Made by a program: the position numbers and the translations under genes. The notes under the pieces are model-generated. The model did not search any database, was not told the origin of the DNA, and saw only the letters and a list, made by a program, of their open reading frames with translations. Below are positions 14,060-21,974 of a stretch of DNA of 64,000 nt, one piece after another; the stretch's first letter is position 1, and each line of letters opens with the position of its first letter. Where the stretch lies: NCBI GenBank assembly GCA_910577955.1, contig CAJTNC010000011.1:1-64000 (forward strand), read 5' to 3'. The DNA is from an uncultured Lachnospiraceae bacterium (GTDB lineage: Bacteria; Bacillota; Clostridia; Lachnospirales; Lachnospiraceae).

Positions 14060-14453
14060 GTGCGGCCGCACTTTTCAAAGGCAGAATCAAAGCCATTACT
14101 GTGGAAAAGCGCCGGAAACGATTGATGAGTATATAGAGGCACAGCCGGAAGAGATAAGGCCTTATCTGGGAGAGGTGAGAGCGGCCGTCCGCAGGGCGCT
14201 GCCGGAGGCGAAGGAAAAGATTTCATGGAGTATGCCGACTTTTTGGGATAAACATAATATTATTCAGTTTGCCGGATTTAAAAAGCATATCGGGCTGTAT
14301 CCGGGGCCGGAAGCGGTAGCGGCGTTTGCAGATCGGTTGGAGGAGTATAAGACCAGCAAGGGTACGATACAGCTGCCCTACAGCAAACCCATGCCTCTTG
14401 AATTGATCGAGGATATTGCGGGCTGGTGTTATGAGACGGGGAACCATCCGTGA
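14043..14453 (+). CDS. DUF1801-like protein with N-terminal zinc motif
   Basis: A 136-aa protein beginning MWKCPECGRTFQRQNQSHYC, a possible CxxC...H-x-C zinc site. It is followed by a DUF1801/YdhG-like domain: VRAAVRRALPEAKEKISWSMPTF, then IIQFAGFKKHIGLYPG, then KGTIQLPYSKPMPLELI. Members are small beta-rich proteins sometimes called iron chaperones; the function is not established. The start was set at 14043 because the upstream sequence in this frame overlaps the acetyltransferase gene and GAGAGGGAGAGT precedes this ATG. Confidence 0.78.
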   Translation: MWKCPECGRTFQRQNQSHYCGKAPETIDEYIEAQPEEIRPYLGEVRAAVRRALPEAKEKISWSMPTFWDKHNIIQFAGFKKHIGLYPGPEAVAAFADRLEEYKTSKGTIQLPYSKPMPLELIEDIAGWCYETGNHP

Positions 14454-14488
14454 AAAGGAATTGACGGCTGACACAATCTGCCAACTCG

Positions 14489-14517
14489 TTGACAGAACGC
14501 TTATTTTCGGATATTCT
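14489..14517 (+). promoter_or_regulatory. Promoter of the hydrogenase maturation operon
   Basis: TTGACA (14489-14494), 17-bp spacer, TATTCT (14512-14517), 35 bp upstream of hydG. No CRP-type palindrome is seen next to it. Confidence 0.75.
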
Positions 14518-14552
14518 GGTTGTAGTTAAAACAACACCGGAGGAGGGACAGG

Positions 14553-15971
14553 ATGTACGATCCGAAATCCAGACATGCACAAGAGTTTATAGATCATCAG
14601 GAGATTCTTGACACTCTCGCCTATGCGGAGGCTCATAAACGAGATATCCGGGTGATTGATGAGATCCTTGAAAAAGCCCGCCTTAGAAAGGGTTTGAGCC
14701 ACAGGGAGGCTTCTGTTCTTTTATCCTGTGAACTGGAAGAAAAAAATGAGGAGATTTACAGGCTGGCGGAGCAGATCAAAAAAGATTTTTACGGAAACAG
14801 GATCGTGATGTTTGCGCCGTTATACCTTTCCAATTATTGCGTCAACGGCTGTCTTTACTGTCCTTATCATGCAAAGAATAAACATATTGCGCGCAAAAAG
14901 CTGACGCAGGAAGAGATACGGGCGGAGGTGACGGCTCTGCAGGATATGGGGCATAAGCGCCTTGCGCTGGAGGCCGGAGAGGATCCGGTGAATAATCCGC
15001 TTGAATATATTTTGGATTCTATCAGGACTATTTACTCCATCCGTCATAAAAACGGTGCGATTCGCCGGGTGAATGTGAACATTGCCGCTCTTTCCGTTGA
15101 CGGGTATCGTCAGTTAAAAGAGGCCGGGATCGGCACCTATATCCTGTTTCAGGAAACATATCATAAAGAAAGCTACGAAAAACTTCATCCCACCGGGCCA
15201 AAGAGTGATTATGCTTATCACACCGAAGCCCACGACAGGGCGATGCAGGGCGGCATCGACGATGTGGGGCTTGGAGTGCTGTTTGGTCTGGAACTCTACC
15301 GCTATGAGTTCGTCGGGCTTTTGATGCACGCGGAGCATTTGGAGGCGGCATACGGAGTGGGGCCTCATACTATCAGCGTCCCCAGAATATGTCCCGCCGA
15401 CGATATCGATCCGGAGGCTTTCGACAACGGGATCTCGGACGATATATTTGCAAAGATCGTGGCCTGCATCCGGGTGGCGGTTCCTTACACCGGCATGATC
15501 ATCTCCACCAGAGAGAAAAAGGAGGTGAGGGAGCGGCTGCTGCATTTGGGGATATCCCAGATCTCCGGCGGTTCCAGAACAACCGTCGGGGGGTATACGG
15601 ATAAAGAGCCTGCGCCGGAAAATTCAGCTCAGTTCGACGTGTCGGATCAGAGGACGTTAGATGAGGTGGTGTGCTGGCTGATGGAGCTTGGCTATATTCC
15701 GTCCTTTTGCACGGCCTGCTACAGGGAGGGACGGACCGGAGACCGGTTTATGTCTCTGTGCAAATCCGGACAGATCCAGAATTGCTGTCTGCCCAACGCC
15801 CTTTTGACGCTGCAGGAGTATCTGGAGGATTATGCGGCGCCTAAAACAAGGGCGGTGGGAGAAGAGATGATCAGTCGGCAGACGGAAGAGATCGGCAGTG
15901 AAAAGGTGAGGACGGTCACAAAAGAACGGCTTGAGATGACGAAACAGGGACAGAGGGATTTCTATTTTTGA
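14553..15971 (+). CDS. hydG: [FeFe] hydrogenase H-cluster radical SAM maturase HydG
   Basis: A 472-aa radical SAM enzyme that splits tyrosine to give the CO and CN- ligands of the hydrogenase H-cluster. The SAM-cluster motif is CVNGCLYC (CxxxCxxC, about residues 96-103), with APLYLSNYC before it. The HydG-specific C-terminal auxiliary-cluster motif is present (CTACYREGRTGDRFM and CLPNALLTLQEYLEDYA, about residues 388-430). It is the first gene of hydG-hydF-hydrogenase-crp behind a near-consensus promoter and has a GGAGGAGGG site. HydE, the third maturase, is not in the window. Confidence 0.95.
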   Translation: MYDPKSRHAQEFIDHQEILDTLAYAEAHKRDIRVIDEILEKARLRKGLSHREASVLLSCELEEKNEEIYRLAEQIKKDFYGNRIVMFAPLYLSNYCVNGCLYCPYHAKNKHIARKKLTQEEIRAEVTALQDMGHKRLALEAGEDPVNNPLEYILDSIRTIYSIRHKNGAIRRVNVNIAALSVDGYRQLKEAGIGTYILFQETYHKESYEKLHPTGPKSDYAYHTEAHDRAMQGGIDDVGLGVLFGLELYRYEFVGLLMHAEHLEAAYGVGPHTISVPRICPADDIDPEAFDNGISDDIFAKIVACIRVAVPYTGMIISTREKKEVRERLLHLGISQISGGSRTTVGGYTDKEPAPENSAQFDVSDQRTLDEVVCWLMELGYIPSFCTACYREGRTGDRFMSLCKSGQIQNCCLPNALLTLQEYLEDYAAPKTRAVGEEMISRQTEEIGSEKVRTVTKERLEMTKQGQRDFYF

Positions 15972-15980
15972 TAAGATATA

Positions 15981-16084
15981 GGAGATTGCGAAACTCATTG
16001 ATTCGGCCGTTTGGTTGTGCAAAATATACGATCAAGGCGCGGATTTTGCACTAGCAATACTTGCAGAAAGCGGAGTTTCGCAAA
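15981..16084 (+). repeat. Dispersed palindromic repeat, internally deleted copy (copy A)
   Basis: Both ends of the family are present in the same orientation as copy B. The left end runs ATTGCGAAACTCATTGATTC, then GTGCAAAATATACGATCAAGGCGC; the right end runs TTTTGCAC-AGCAATACTTGCAGAAAGCGGAGTTTCGCA. The central hairpin region of about 100 bp is missing. It lies between hydG and hydF within one operon, so it is transcribed and could form an RNA hairpin that affects hydF expression. Confidence 0.75.
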
Positions 16085-16132
16085 AAATGCCTTTTAAAAA
16101 ATATTCAGAGAGGGATAAAGGGAAGGAAGACA

Positions 16133-17317
16133 TTGGGCAGCATGAATGAAACGCCCTCCGGGGAGCGGATACATATTGCTTTTTTCGGCAGGCGCAACGT
16201 GGGCAAGTCCAGTCTGATGAACGCCTTTACCGGACAGGAACTTTCCGTGGTGTCAGATACGGCCGGCACTACCACGGACGCAGTTTATAAGGCGATGGAA
16301 CTTTCTCCGCTGGGGCCGGTGGTGTTGATCGATACGCCGGGGCTTGACGATACCGGAGAGTTGGGAGAAAAGCGGATCGGGAAAGCAAAGCAGGCGATGA
16401 GGAAAACCGATATAGCCATAGTGACGCTGCAGGCCGGAGAGCCTGTGGGAGAACTGGAGTGGGAACTGCTTGCGGAATTTGAGGGAAGGAAGATTCCCTG
16501 TCTGCTCGTCTGCAATAAAGCGGATCTGCTGAAAGAGATTCCGGCGGGGGATGAAAAGACGCTCTGGGTGAGCGCTGAAACGGGATTCCATATCAGAGAA
16601 CTGAAGGAACGGGTGGCGGCGCTCTTGCCGGAAGATGCAGCGCAAAGACCGCTGATAGAGGATCTGCTGTCGGCGGGCGATACGGTGGTGTTGGTGACGC
16701 CCATAGATGAGGGGGCGCCTAAGGGGCGGCTGATATTGCCGCAGCAGATGATGATCCGGGGGATTCTGGAGGCGGGAGCTCTGGCCCTTGTCTGCAAAGA
16801 TACGGAATTGAAGGAGGCGTTTCAAAATCTGGCGTCGCCGCCGAAACTGGTGATCACGGACAGTCAGGTTTTTGACAAGGTGGACAGGATCGTACCGGAG
16901 TCGGTGCCCCTTACGTCTTTTTCCATATTGATGGCGCGCTATAAAGGGGATATCGGATTGCTGGCAGATGGGGCTGCAGCTGCGGAAGGACTGCAGGACG
17001 GCGACAAAGTGCTGATCTGTGAGGGCTGCACCCATCACAGACAGTGTAAGGATATCGGAACGGTGAAGCTGCCGGATCTGATCAGGCGTTACACAAAAGT
17101 ATCCCCGCAGTTTTCTTTTACATCCGGCACGGAATTTCCGACAGATGTGTCATCTTATAAACTGGTGGTACACTGCGGGGGATGTATGTTGAACAGAAGG
17201 GAGATGCAGTGCCGCTTGGCAAGCTGCAGGGAGCAGGGAGTTCCTGTGACGAACTACGGTGTGATGATCGCTTATTTGAACGGGATACTGGAAAGGGCGA
17301 TGAGTTTCGCTGAATAA
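16133..17317 (+). CDS. hydF: [FeFe] hydrogenase maturation GTPase HydF
   Basis: A 394-aa scaffold GTPase on which the diiron precursor is assembled before transfer to the hydrogenase. GTPase motifs are GRRNVGKSS (G1), AGTTTD (G2), DTPGLDD (G3) and NKAD (G4). The C-terminal iron-sulfur ligands are GCTHHRQC (about residues 300-307) and HCGGC (about 345-349), fitting the HydF C-x-H...H-C-x-x-C pattern. The start is set at TTG 16133 because GGAAGGA lies 5 bp upstream and HydF proteins begin close to the NETP motif; ATG 16142 is the alternative. It is separated from hydG by repeat copy A and followed 22 bp later by the hydrogenase gene. Confidence 0.93.
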   Translation: MGSMNETPSGERIHIAFFGRRNVGKSSLMNAFTGQELSVVSDTAGTTTDAVYKAMELSPLGPVVLIDTPGLDDTGELGEKRIGKAKQAMRKTDIAIVTLQAGEPVGELEWELLAEFEGRKIPCLLVCNKADLLKEIPAGDEKTLWVSAETGFHIRELKERVAALLPEDAAQRPLIEDLLSAGDTVVLVTPIDEGAPKGRLILPQQMMIRGILEAGALALVCKDTELKEAFQNLASPPKLVITDSQVFDKVDRIVPESVPLTSFSILMARYKGDIGLLADGAAAAEGLQDGDKVLICEGCTHHRQCKDIGTVKLPDLIRRYTKVSPQFSFTSGTEFPTDVSSYKLVVHCGGCMLNRREMQCRLASCREQGVPVTNYGVMIAYLNGILERAMSFAE

Positions 17318-17339
17318 CGAGACAAAAAGGAGGTTGCTT

Positions 17340-18854
17340 ATGAGAGGGTTATATTCATCCAAAACGGAGATCAGGCATTCTATCTTCAGGGAGATTGCCA
17401 GACTGGCTTACGAGGGGGACGATCCGGCAAAGCTTGAGGAGCTTCCCTATAAGATTATCCCCGGGGAAATCGCATCCTACCGGGAGAGTATCTTTTTGGA
17501 GAGAGCTATCGTGGGAGAGAGACTGCGGGTGGCTATGGGGATGTCTCTTCGGAAAATATCGGAACATGCGCCCATCGCTGAGGGCGTGGAGGAGAGCGTG
17601 ATCGAGGAGAAGTATTACGAGCCTCCTTTGATCAATGTGATAAAGTTTGCCTGCAACGCCTGTCCGGAGAAACGGATCATGGTGACGGAGGGGTGTCAGG
17701 GTTGTCTGGAACATCCCTGCATGGAGGTCTGTCCAAAAAATGCCATTAGTATGGTAAATGGAAGGTCTTGTATCGACGAGGAAAAATGTATCAAGTGCGG
17801 GAAATGCTTGGAAGCCTGTCCTTACAATGCGATCATCAAACAGGAACGTCCCTGTATGAAAGCCTGCGGCATGGGAGCCATCAAATCCGACGAGTACGGC
17901 CGGGCGGAGATCGATCAGGATAAGTGCGTCTCCTGCGGCATGTGTCTTGTGAGCTGTCCTTTCAGCGCGATCGTGGACAAAGGGCAGATCTATCAGACGA
18001 TCATGGCGATCAAGAGCGCGACGCCGGTGTTTGCCATTTTGGCGCCTGCCATCGCGGGACAGTTTAAGGGTCTTAAAAATACCCAGATCCGCAGCGCGTT
18101 TCAGGCTCTTGGCTTTACGGATGTGAGAGAGGTGGCCATCGGAGCCGACCTGTGCGCTATCGAGGAAGCCAAAGATTTTCTGAGAGAAGTGCCGGAGAAA
18201 CTGCCGTTTATGGCGACATCCTGCTGTCCTTCCTGGTCCATGATGGCGAAAAAACTGTTTCCGGAACAGGCGGAGTGTATCTCCATGGCGCTGACGCCCA
18301 TGGTGCTGACGGCTCGCCTGATCAAACAGCGAAACCCGGAGTGCAAGATCGTGTTCGTGGGTCCCTGCGCGGCAAAGAAGCTTGAGGCCAGCAGACGGAC
18401 GATCCGCAGCTATGTGGATTTCGTGCTGACCTTCGAGGAAGTAGCGGGCATGTTTGCGGCGAAGGGCGTCGATTTCGAGAAACTGCCGGAGGGCGAGCCG
18501 CTTTTGCGGGCCAGCGCGGACGGCAGAGGTTTTGCTGCCAGCGGCGGCGTGGCGAAGGCTGTGATCCATGTGATTCAGGAGATGGAGCCGGGCAGAGAGA
18601 TCAAAGTGGCAAATGCCGAGGGGTTGGAAAACTGCAGAAAACTTCTGACGCTTGCGAAAGCCGGAAAATACAACGGATATCTGTTGGAAGGCATGGCATG
18701 CCCGGGAGGCTGCATTGCGGGAGCGGGAACGATACAGCCGATCAAGGCAGCCGGAGCAGCGCTTGAAGGAATGAAGAAGGAAGCGGCGTTTACGGAGTGC
18801 CTCAAAACGAAATATGAGGACAGGCTGCAGGAGCTGGAGGAATTTCAGTTATAG
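17340..18854 (+). CDS. Monomeric [FeFe] hydrogenase, group B-like
   Basis: A 504-aa iron-sulfur enzyme. An N-terminal region with unusual cysteines (CNACPEKRIMVTEGCQGC) precedes ferredoxin-type clusters (CIKCGKCLEACP, CVSCGMCLVSCP). The H-cluster domain has L1 TSCCPSW (about residues 292-298), L2 FVGPCAAKK (about 339) and L3 EGMACPGGCIAG (about 448). L1 has Ser where group A enzymes have Gly, and the N-terminus lacks the [2Fe-2S] domain, both as in group B hydrogenases. It may oxidise or form H2 with ferredoxin; the direction is unknown. An AAGGAGG site precedes the ATG at 17340. Co-transcribed with its maturases. Confidence 0.9.
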   Translation: MRGLYSSKTEIRHSIFREIARLAYEGDDPAKLEELPYKIIPGEIASYRESIFLERAIVGERLRVAMGMSLRKISEHAPIAEGVEESVIEEKYYEPPLINVIKFACNACPEKRIMVTEGCQGCLEHPCMEVCPKNAISMVNGRSCIDEEKCIKCGKCLEACPYNAIIKQERPCMKACGMGAIKSDEYGRAEIDQDKCVSCGMCLVSCPFSAIVDKGQIYQTIMAIKSATPVFAILAPAIAGQFKGLKNTQIRSAFQALGFTDVREVAIGADLCAIEEAKDFLREVPEKLPFMATSCCPSWSMMAKKLFPEQAECISMALTPMVLTARLIKQRNPECKIVFVGPCAAKKLEASRRTIRSYVDFVLTFEEVAGMFAAKGVDFEKLPEGEPLLRASADGRGFAASGGVAKAVIHVIQEMEPGREIKVANAEGLENCRKLLTLAKAGKYNGYLLEGMACPGGCIAGAGTIQPIKAAGAALEGMKKEAAFTECLKTKYEDRLQELEEFQL

Positions 18855-18871
18855 CGAGGAGAGGAGAGAAC

Positions 18872-19546
18872 ATGCCGGAGACGACGTTTGATACCGTTTA
18901 TCGGGAGATATTTCCTTTTTGGGATAAGATATCGGATAAGGACAGGGAGTATATCTGCCAAAATTCCGCCGATATGGTCTATCAAAAAGGGAAAAATATT
19001 CATGACGGCAGCGAATGCTCCGGTGTGATCTTAGTCCGTTCCGGAAGCCTCAGGCTCTATATGATGTCGGAGGAGGGAAAGGATATCACCCTCTATCGCC
19101 TGCACAGAGGGGATCTGTGTATGCTTTCCGCTTCCTGTGTGCTCAATGCGGTTACTTTCGATGTGTTCGTGGATGCGGAGGAGGACAGCGAGTGCTGTGT
19201 GATTGGCGGAGCGGCTTTTGCGGCCGTTTCGGAGCGGAATCCGGATATCAGGATCTTTGCGCTGGAGACTGCGGTCAGCCGTTTTTCGGATGTGATGTGG
19301 GTGATGCAGCAGATCCTGTTTATGAGTATGGACAAAAGACTGGCGATCTTTCTTTTGGATGAATCGGCGAGGATCGAATCTGATATTATTGCGCTTACTC
19401 ACGGGCAGATAGCCAAATATATGGGTTCTGCCCGTGAAGTGGTGTCCAGAATGTTAAAATATTTTGCCGGCGAAGGAATTGTGGAAGTGTCCCGAGGCGG
19501 CATCAAAATTCTTGACAAAAACCGTCTGCGCAAATTAACGCTCTAA
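18872..19546 (+). CDS. Crp/Fnr-family transcription regulator
   Basis: A 224-aa regulator with an N-terminal cyclic-nucleotide-binding-type beta-barrel (about residues 20-125), a dimer helix, and a C-terminal winged helix. The recognition helix reads GSAREVVSRML, with the R-E-x-x-x-R pattern that reads TGTGA half-sites in E. coli CRP. An FNR-type N-terminal cysteine cluster is absent. It is the last gene of the hydrogenase operon (17 bp after it) and converges on thioredoxin with a 12-bp overlap. A CTGTGAC-AAA-GTCACAG palindrome lies upstream of the ferredoxin gene at 20.7 kb, a likely target. The effector is unknown. Confidence 0.88.
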   Translation: MPETTFDTVYREIFPFWDKISDKDREYICQNSADMVYQKGKNIHDGSECSGVILVRSGSLRLYMMSEEGKDITLYRLHRGDLCMLSASCVLNAVTFDVFVDAEEDSECCVIGGAAFAAVSERNPDIRIFALETAVSRFSDVMWVMQQILFMSMDKRLAIFLLDESARIESDIIALTHGQIAKYMGSAREVVSRMLKYFAGEGIVEVSRGGIKILDKNRLRKLTL

Positions 19547-19843
19547 CATGGCGAGTATCTGTGCCTTTGGCTTTGCACCGACCGACTGGTTTACAGGTTG
19601 GCCGTTTTTGAGCACAACCAGCGTGGGGATGCTTAAAACCTGAAATCTTTGCGCCAGTTCCGGCTCTTTGTCCACGTTGACCTTGCCGATCAGATACTGG
19701 GGATTTTCCTCCGCGATCTCATCCACCAAGGGCGAAACCATGCGGCAGGGGCCGCACCAGTCTGCGTAGAAATCTAAAAGCACGGTTTTTTCGCTGTTTT
19801 TTACGGAATCGAAGTTATCTTTGTTTACAGTTAGCACTGACAT
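19535..19843 (-). CDS. trxA: Thioredoxin
   Basis: A 102-aa thioredoxin with the active site FYADWCGPCRM (about residues 26-36) and the cis-proline region SIPTLVVLKNGQ. It reduces protein disulfides in the cytoplasm. The start at 19843 (MSVLTVNKDNF) has AAGGAAGG 8 bp upstream; an ATG at 19849 lies too close to that site. It follows the NapH-like gene by 50 bp on the same strand and may be part of that redox operon. Its 3' end overlaps the crp gene tail. Confidence 0.93.
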   Translation of the reverse strand: MSVLTVNKDNFDSVKNSEKTVLLDFYADWCGPCRMVSPLVDEIAEENPQYLIGKVNVDKEPELAQRFQVLSIPTLVVLKNGQPVNQSVGAKPKAQILAMLER

Positions 19844-19892
19844 ATTCATTACCTTCCTTTCTTTTTTCTGATTAGATACTATCATGTTTTGC

Positions 19893-20486
19893 TCATGGTT
19901 TCTGTGATGCAGTCACATTTCTTGCCCGGCATATGAGCTGTGTCATAGTCCCCATTGGACAGTATATGCACCATGAACGGGGTTTAAACAGGATCATGGT
20001 CACAAGTCCGAGGACGGTGGAGGTGAGCATCACGCTGTAGAAGCCGAAGGCAAATTGTGCGACTCCCTCCGAAAACAGCGTGCCGTGGTAGGCCCAGTGC
20101 CACGGCACTTTGAAAGTCCACAGCAGCGTTACCACAGTTTTTAAATCTTTTGCTCCAGAAAAGACAAGCCAAGTGTTCCACAGCATGAAAAAGAACATAG
20201 CGAAGAAAAAGATTAAAAATCCATACCGGAAGCCGCTTGATTTCATCCAAGCCGGCATATCCTTTTTGCGGGAGAGACCGAACCTGCCGCCTATCAGGGA
20301 AAAGAGCTGTCCTCTGCCGCAGTATTTGTTGCAGTAGGCTTTGTTGCCTTTTATGATCGCAATGAGGAGCGGTATAAAAAAGCACAAAAGACCGAGCCAT
20401 GCAAAGAGGATATTGAAAAATCCGAGGATCAGGTAAGTGAGCGACACGATCCAGAGGTAATCGTACCATTTCTTTTTTTGTTTCAT
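19893..20486 (-). CDS. NapH/CcoG-like membrane iron-sulfur protein
   Basis: A 197-aa protein with four hydrophobic helices. Two cysteine groups lie at the cytoplasmic ends: YCNKYCGRGQLF (about residues 47-58) and WCIYCPMGTMTQLIC (about 172-186). This is the layout of polyferredoxin-like membrane proteins that pass electrons between the membrane and soluble ferredoxins. The start at 20486 (GGAGGTGACAG upstream) overlaps the ferredoxin stop by 4 bp, so the two are translationally coupled and probably work together. Partner reductase unknown. Confidence 0.75.
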   Translation of the reverse strand: MKQKKKWYDYLWIVSLTYLILGFFNILFAWLGLLCFFIPLLIAIIKGNKAYCNKYCGRGQLFSLIGGRFGLSRKKDMPAWMKSSGFRYGFLIFFFAMFFFMLWNTWLVFSGAKDLKTVVTLLWTFKVPWHWAYHGTLFSEGVAQFAFGFYSVMLTSTVLGLVTMILFKPRSWCIYCPMGTMTQLICRARNVTASQKP

Positions 20487-20680
20487 TCTTCTGTCACCTC
20501 CAGTGTAATGATACTGGCCGGGCATTCTCTTGCGCACATTCCGCACCCGACGCACAACTCTCTGTCAACACAGGCATGGATGCCTTTGGGGACAGTGATG
20601 GCGTTTCGGGGGCAAACCTTTACACAGCATCCGCAGGCCACGCATTTCCGGGTATTGACAACCGCTTTTTTCTTTGCCAT
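20483..20680 (-). CDS. 2x[4Fe-4S] ferredoxin
   Basis: A 65-aa ferredoxin with two CxxCxxCxxxCP motifs (CVACGCCVKVCP and CVGCGMCARECP). It carries low-potential electrons. The start is at 20680 behind AAAGGAG. It is the first gene of a ferredoxin/NapH-like/(thioredoxin) group whose promoter carries a CRP-type palindrome. A ferredoxin is also the expected partner of the nearby [FeFe] hydrogenase. Confidence 0.92.
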   Translation of the reverse strand: MAKKKAVVNTRKCVACGCCVKVCPRNAITVPKGIHACVDRELCVGCGMCARECPASIITLEVTEE

Positions 20681-20708
20681 AAGTAAAACTCCTTTATTGT
20701 TTTTATTC

Positions 20709-20751
20709 ATTATACAAAGAAAAAGCGGTTTGGTCTGTGACAAAGTCACAG
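20709..20751 (-). promoter_or_regulatory. Ferredoxin promoter with CRP-type operator near -41.5
   Basis: Minus-strand -10 TATAAT at 20709-20714, with no recognisable -35. The perfect palindrome CTGTGAC-AAA-GTCACAG (20735-20751) is centred about 41 bp upstream of the predicted start, the class II position from which CRP/FNR proteins activate. The regulator at 18872 has a CRP-like recognition helix and fits this site. Confidence 0.75.
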
Positions 20752-20792
20752 GGGGGACTCTCGCAGGTTTCACGGTTTTTTTATTCTTTTCG

Positions 20793-20821
20793 CTGACAAA
20801 CGGGAAGAGTTGTGATATAAT
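20793..20821 (+). promoter_or_regulatory. carAB promoter
   Basis: CTGACA (20793-20798), 17-bp spacer, TATAAT (20816-20821), about 60 bp before carA. The short leader shows no obvious PyrR-type attenuator. Confidence 0.7.
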
Positions 20822-20882
20822 AGTGCGCGATAAAAAAATTGTTTACAGAAAACGCGGCTTATTCAAAAAAGGAGCATACTGC

Positions 20883-21974
20883 ATGAAAGCTTTTCTGATT
20901 TTAGAGGACGGCACTGTATTTGAGGGGACTCATATCGGTGCGGAGAAGGAAGTCATCAGTGAAATTGTTTTTAACACATCTATGGTAGGGTATGTGGAGG
21001 CGCTGACCGATCCGGCTTATGCGGGACAGGCTGTCTGCATGACTTATCCGTTAATCGGAAATTACGGCGTCTGTCTGGAGGATATGGAATCCTCTCACCC
21101 CGGTCCGGACGGGCTTATTGTCAGGGAGTTGTCCAGAATGCCCAGCAATTTCCGCAGCGATATGACCATTCAGGAATTTCTGGAAAAGTATGAGATTCCC
21201 GGTATTGCGGGTATTGATACAAGGGCGCTGGTAAAACTTTTGCGGGATAAGGGGACCATGAACGGCATGATCACCACCGGAGAGGATATTGTGCCGGAGG
21301 AAATACTGCCGAAGCTTAAAGCTTTTACACAGGATAGGGCGGCAGAGAATGCGGGAGTTTGCGAAAAATACACTGTGGGCGAGGGATGCCGGAAAGTTGC
21401 GTTTGTAGATTTCGGTACGAAGAGTACGGTCATTGATTGTCTGACCAAAAGAGACTGCAGGGTGACGGTCTATCCGGCGTCAACGAAAGCGGAGGAAATC
21501 TTGGCGGATAAGCCTGACGGCATCCTGTTGTCAGGCGGGCCGGGAAATCCGAAAGAGTATGTATCTATAATAGAAGAAATCAGAAAATTGTATCAGAGCG
21601 ATGTGCCGATTTTTGCCATCTCTCTGGGGCATCAGCTTATGGCGCTTGCGGTCGGGGCGGATACTTTCAAGATGAAATACGGACACCGGGGCGGCAACCA
21701 TCCGGTGAAGGATCTTGCCACAGGGCAGGTATATATCTCTTCCCAGAATCACGGGTATGTGGTGGATATGGAGAAGTTGGATGAGAAGATTGCGAAACCG
21801 GCTTTTGTGAATGTAAACGACGATACCTGCGAGGGACTTTCCTACACGGGAAAAAACATACTTACGGTGCAGTTCTATCCGGAGGGCTGTTCAGAGGCCG
21901 GAAACAACGGCTTTTTGTTTGACAGGTTCTTGGAGATGATCGATAAAAGAGAAGGAGGGATGGAACATGCCTAG
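20883..21974 (+). CDS. carA: Carbamoyl-phosphate synthase small subunit lacking the glutaminase Cys and His
   Basis: A 363-aa CarA with the N-terminal small-subunit domain (LEDGTVFEGTHIG, MVGYVEALTDPAYAGQ) and a class I glutamine amidotransferase domain. The nucleophile motif, normally G-I-C-L-G-H-Q, reads AISLGHQ, so the Cys is Ser (codon 21621-21623, residue 247). The catalytic His-Pro-Glu reads YPE, so the His is Tyr (codon 21876-21878, residue 332). Both changes are plain in the DNA. Such a subunit should not hydrolyse glutamine, so the complex would depend on free ammonia, as vertebrate CPS I does (Cys to Ser there too). The start at 20883 has AAAGGAG; an 8-bp overlap couples it to carB. 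Confidence 0.92.
   Translation: MKAFLILEDGTVFEGTHIGAEKEVISEIVFNTSMVGYVEALTDPAYAGQAVCMTYPLIGNYGVCLEDMESSHPGPDGLIVRELSRMPSNFRSDMTIQEFLEKYEIPGIAGIDTRALVKLLRDKGTMNGMITTGEDIVPEEILPKLKAFTQDRAAENAGVCEKYTVGEGCRKVAFVDFGTKSTVIDCLTKRDCRVTVYPASTKAEEILADKPDGILLSGGPGNPKEYVSIIEEIRKLYQSDVPIFAISLGHQLMALAVGADTFKMKYGHRGGNHPVKDLATGQVYISSQNHGYVVDMEKLDEKIAKPAFVNVNDDTCEGLSYTGKNILTVQFYPEGCSEAGNNGFLFDRFLEMIDKREGGMEHA

Noticed and set aside
16253..17038. 261-codon open frame antisense to hydF
   Set aside because: Same reason: composition is Arg/His/Gln-rich and the plus-strand gene is certain.
17355..18569. 404-codon open frame antisense to the hydrogenase gene
   Set aside because: It lies wholly within the clear [FeFe] hydrogenase gene, its protein is His/Arg-rich without any motif, and no ribosome site is present. 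Long antisense frames are expected here from GC-biased third positions.
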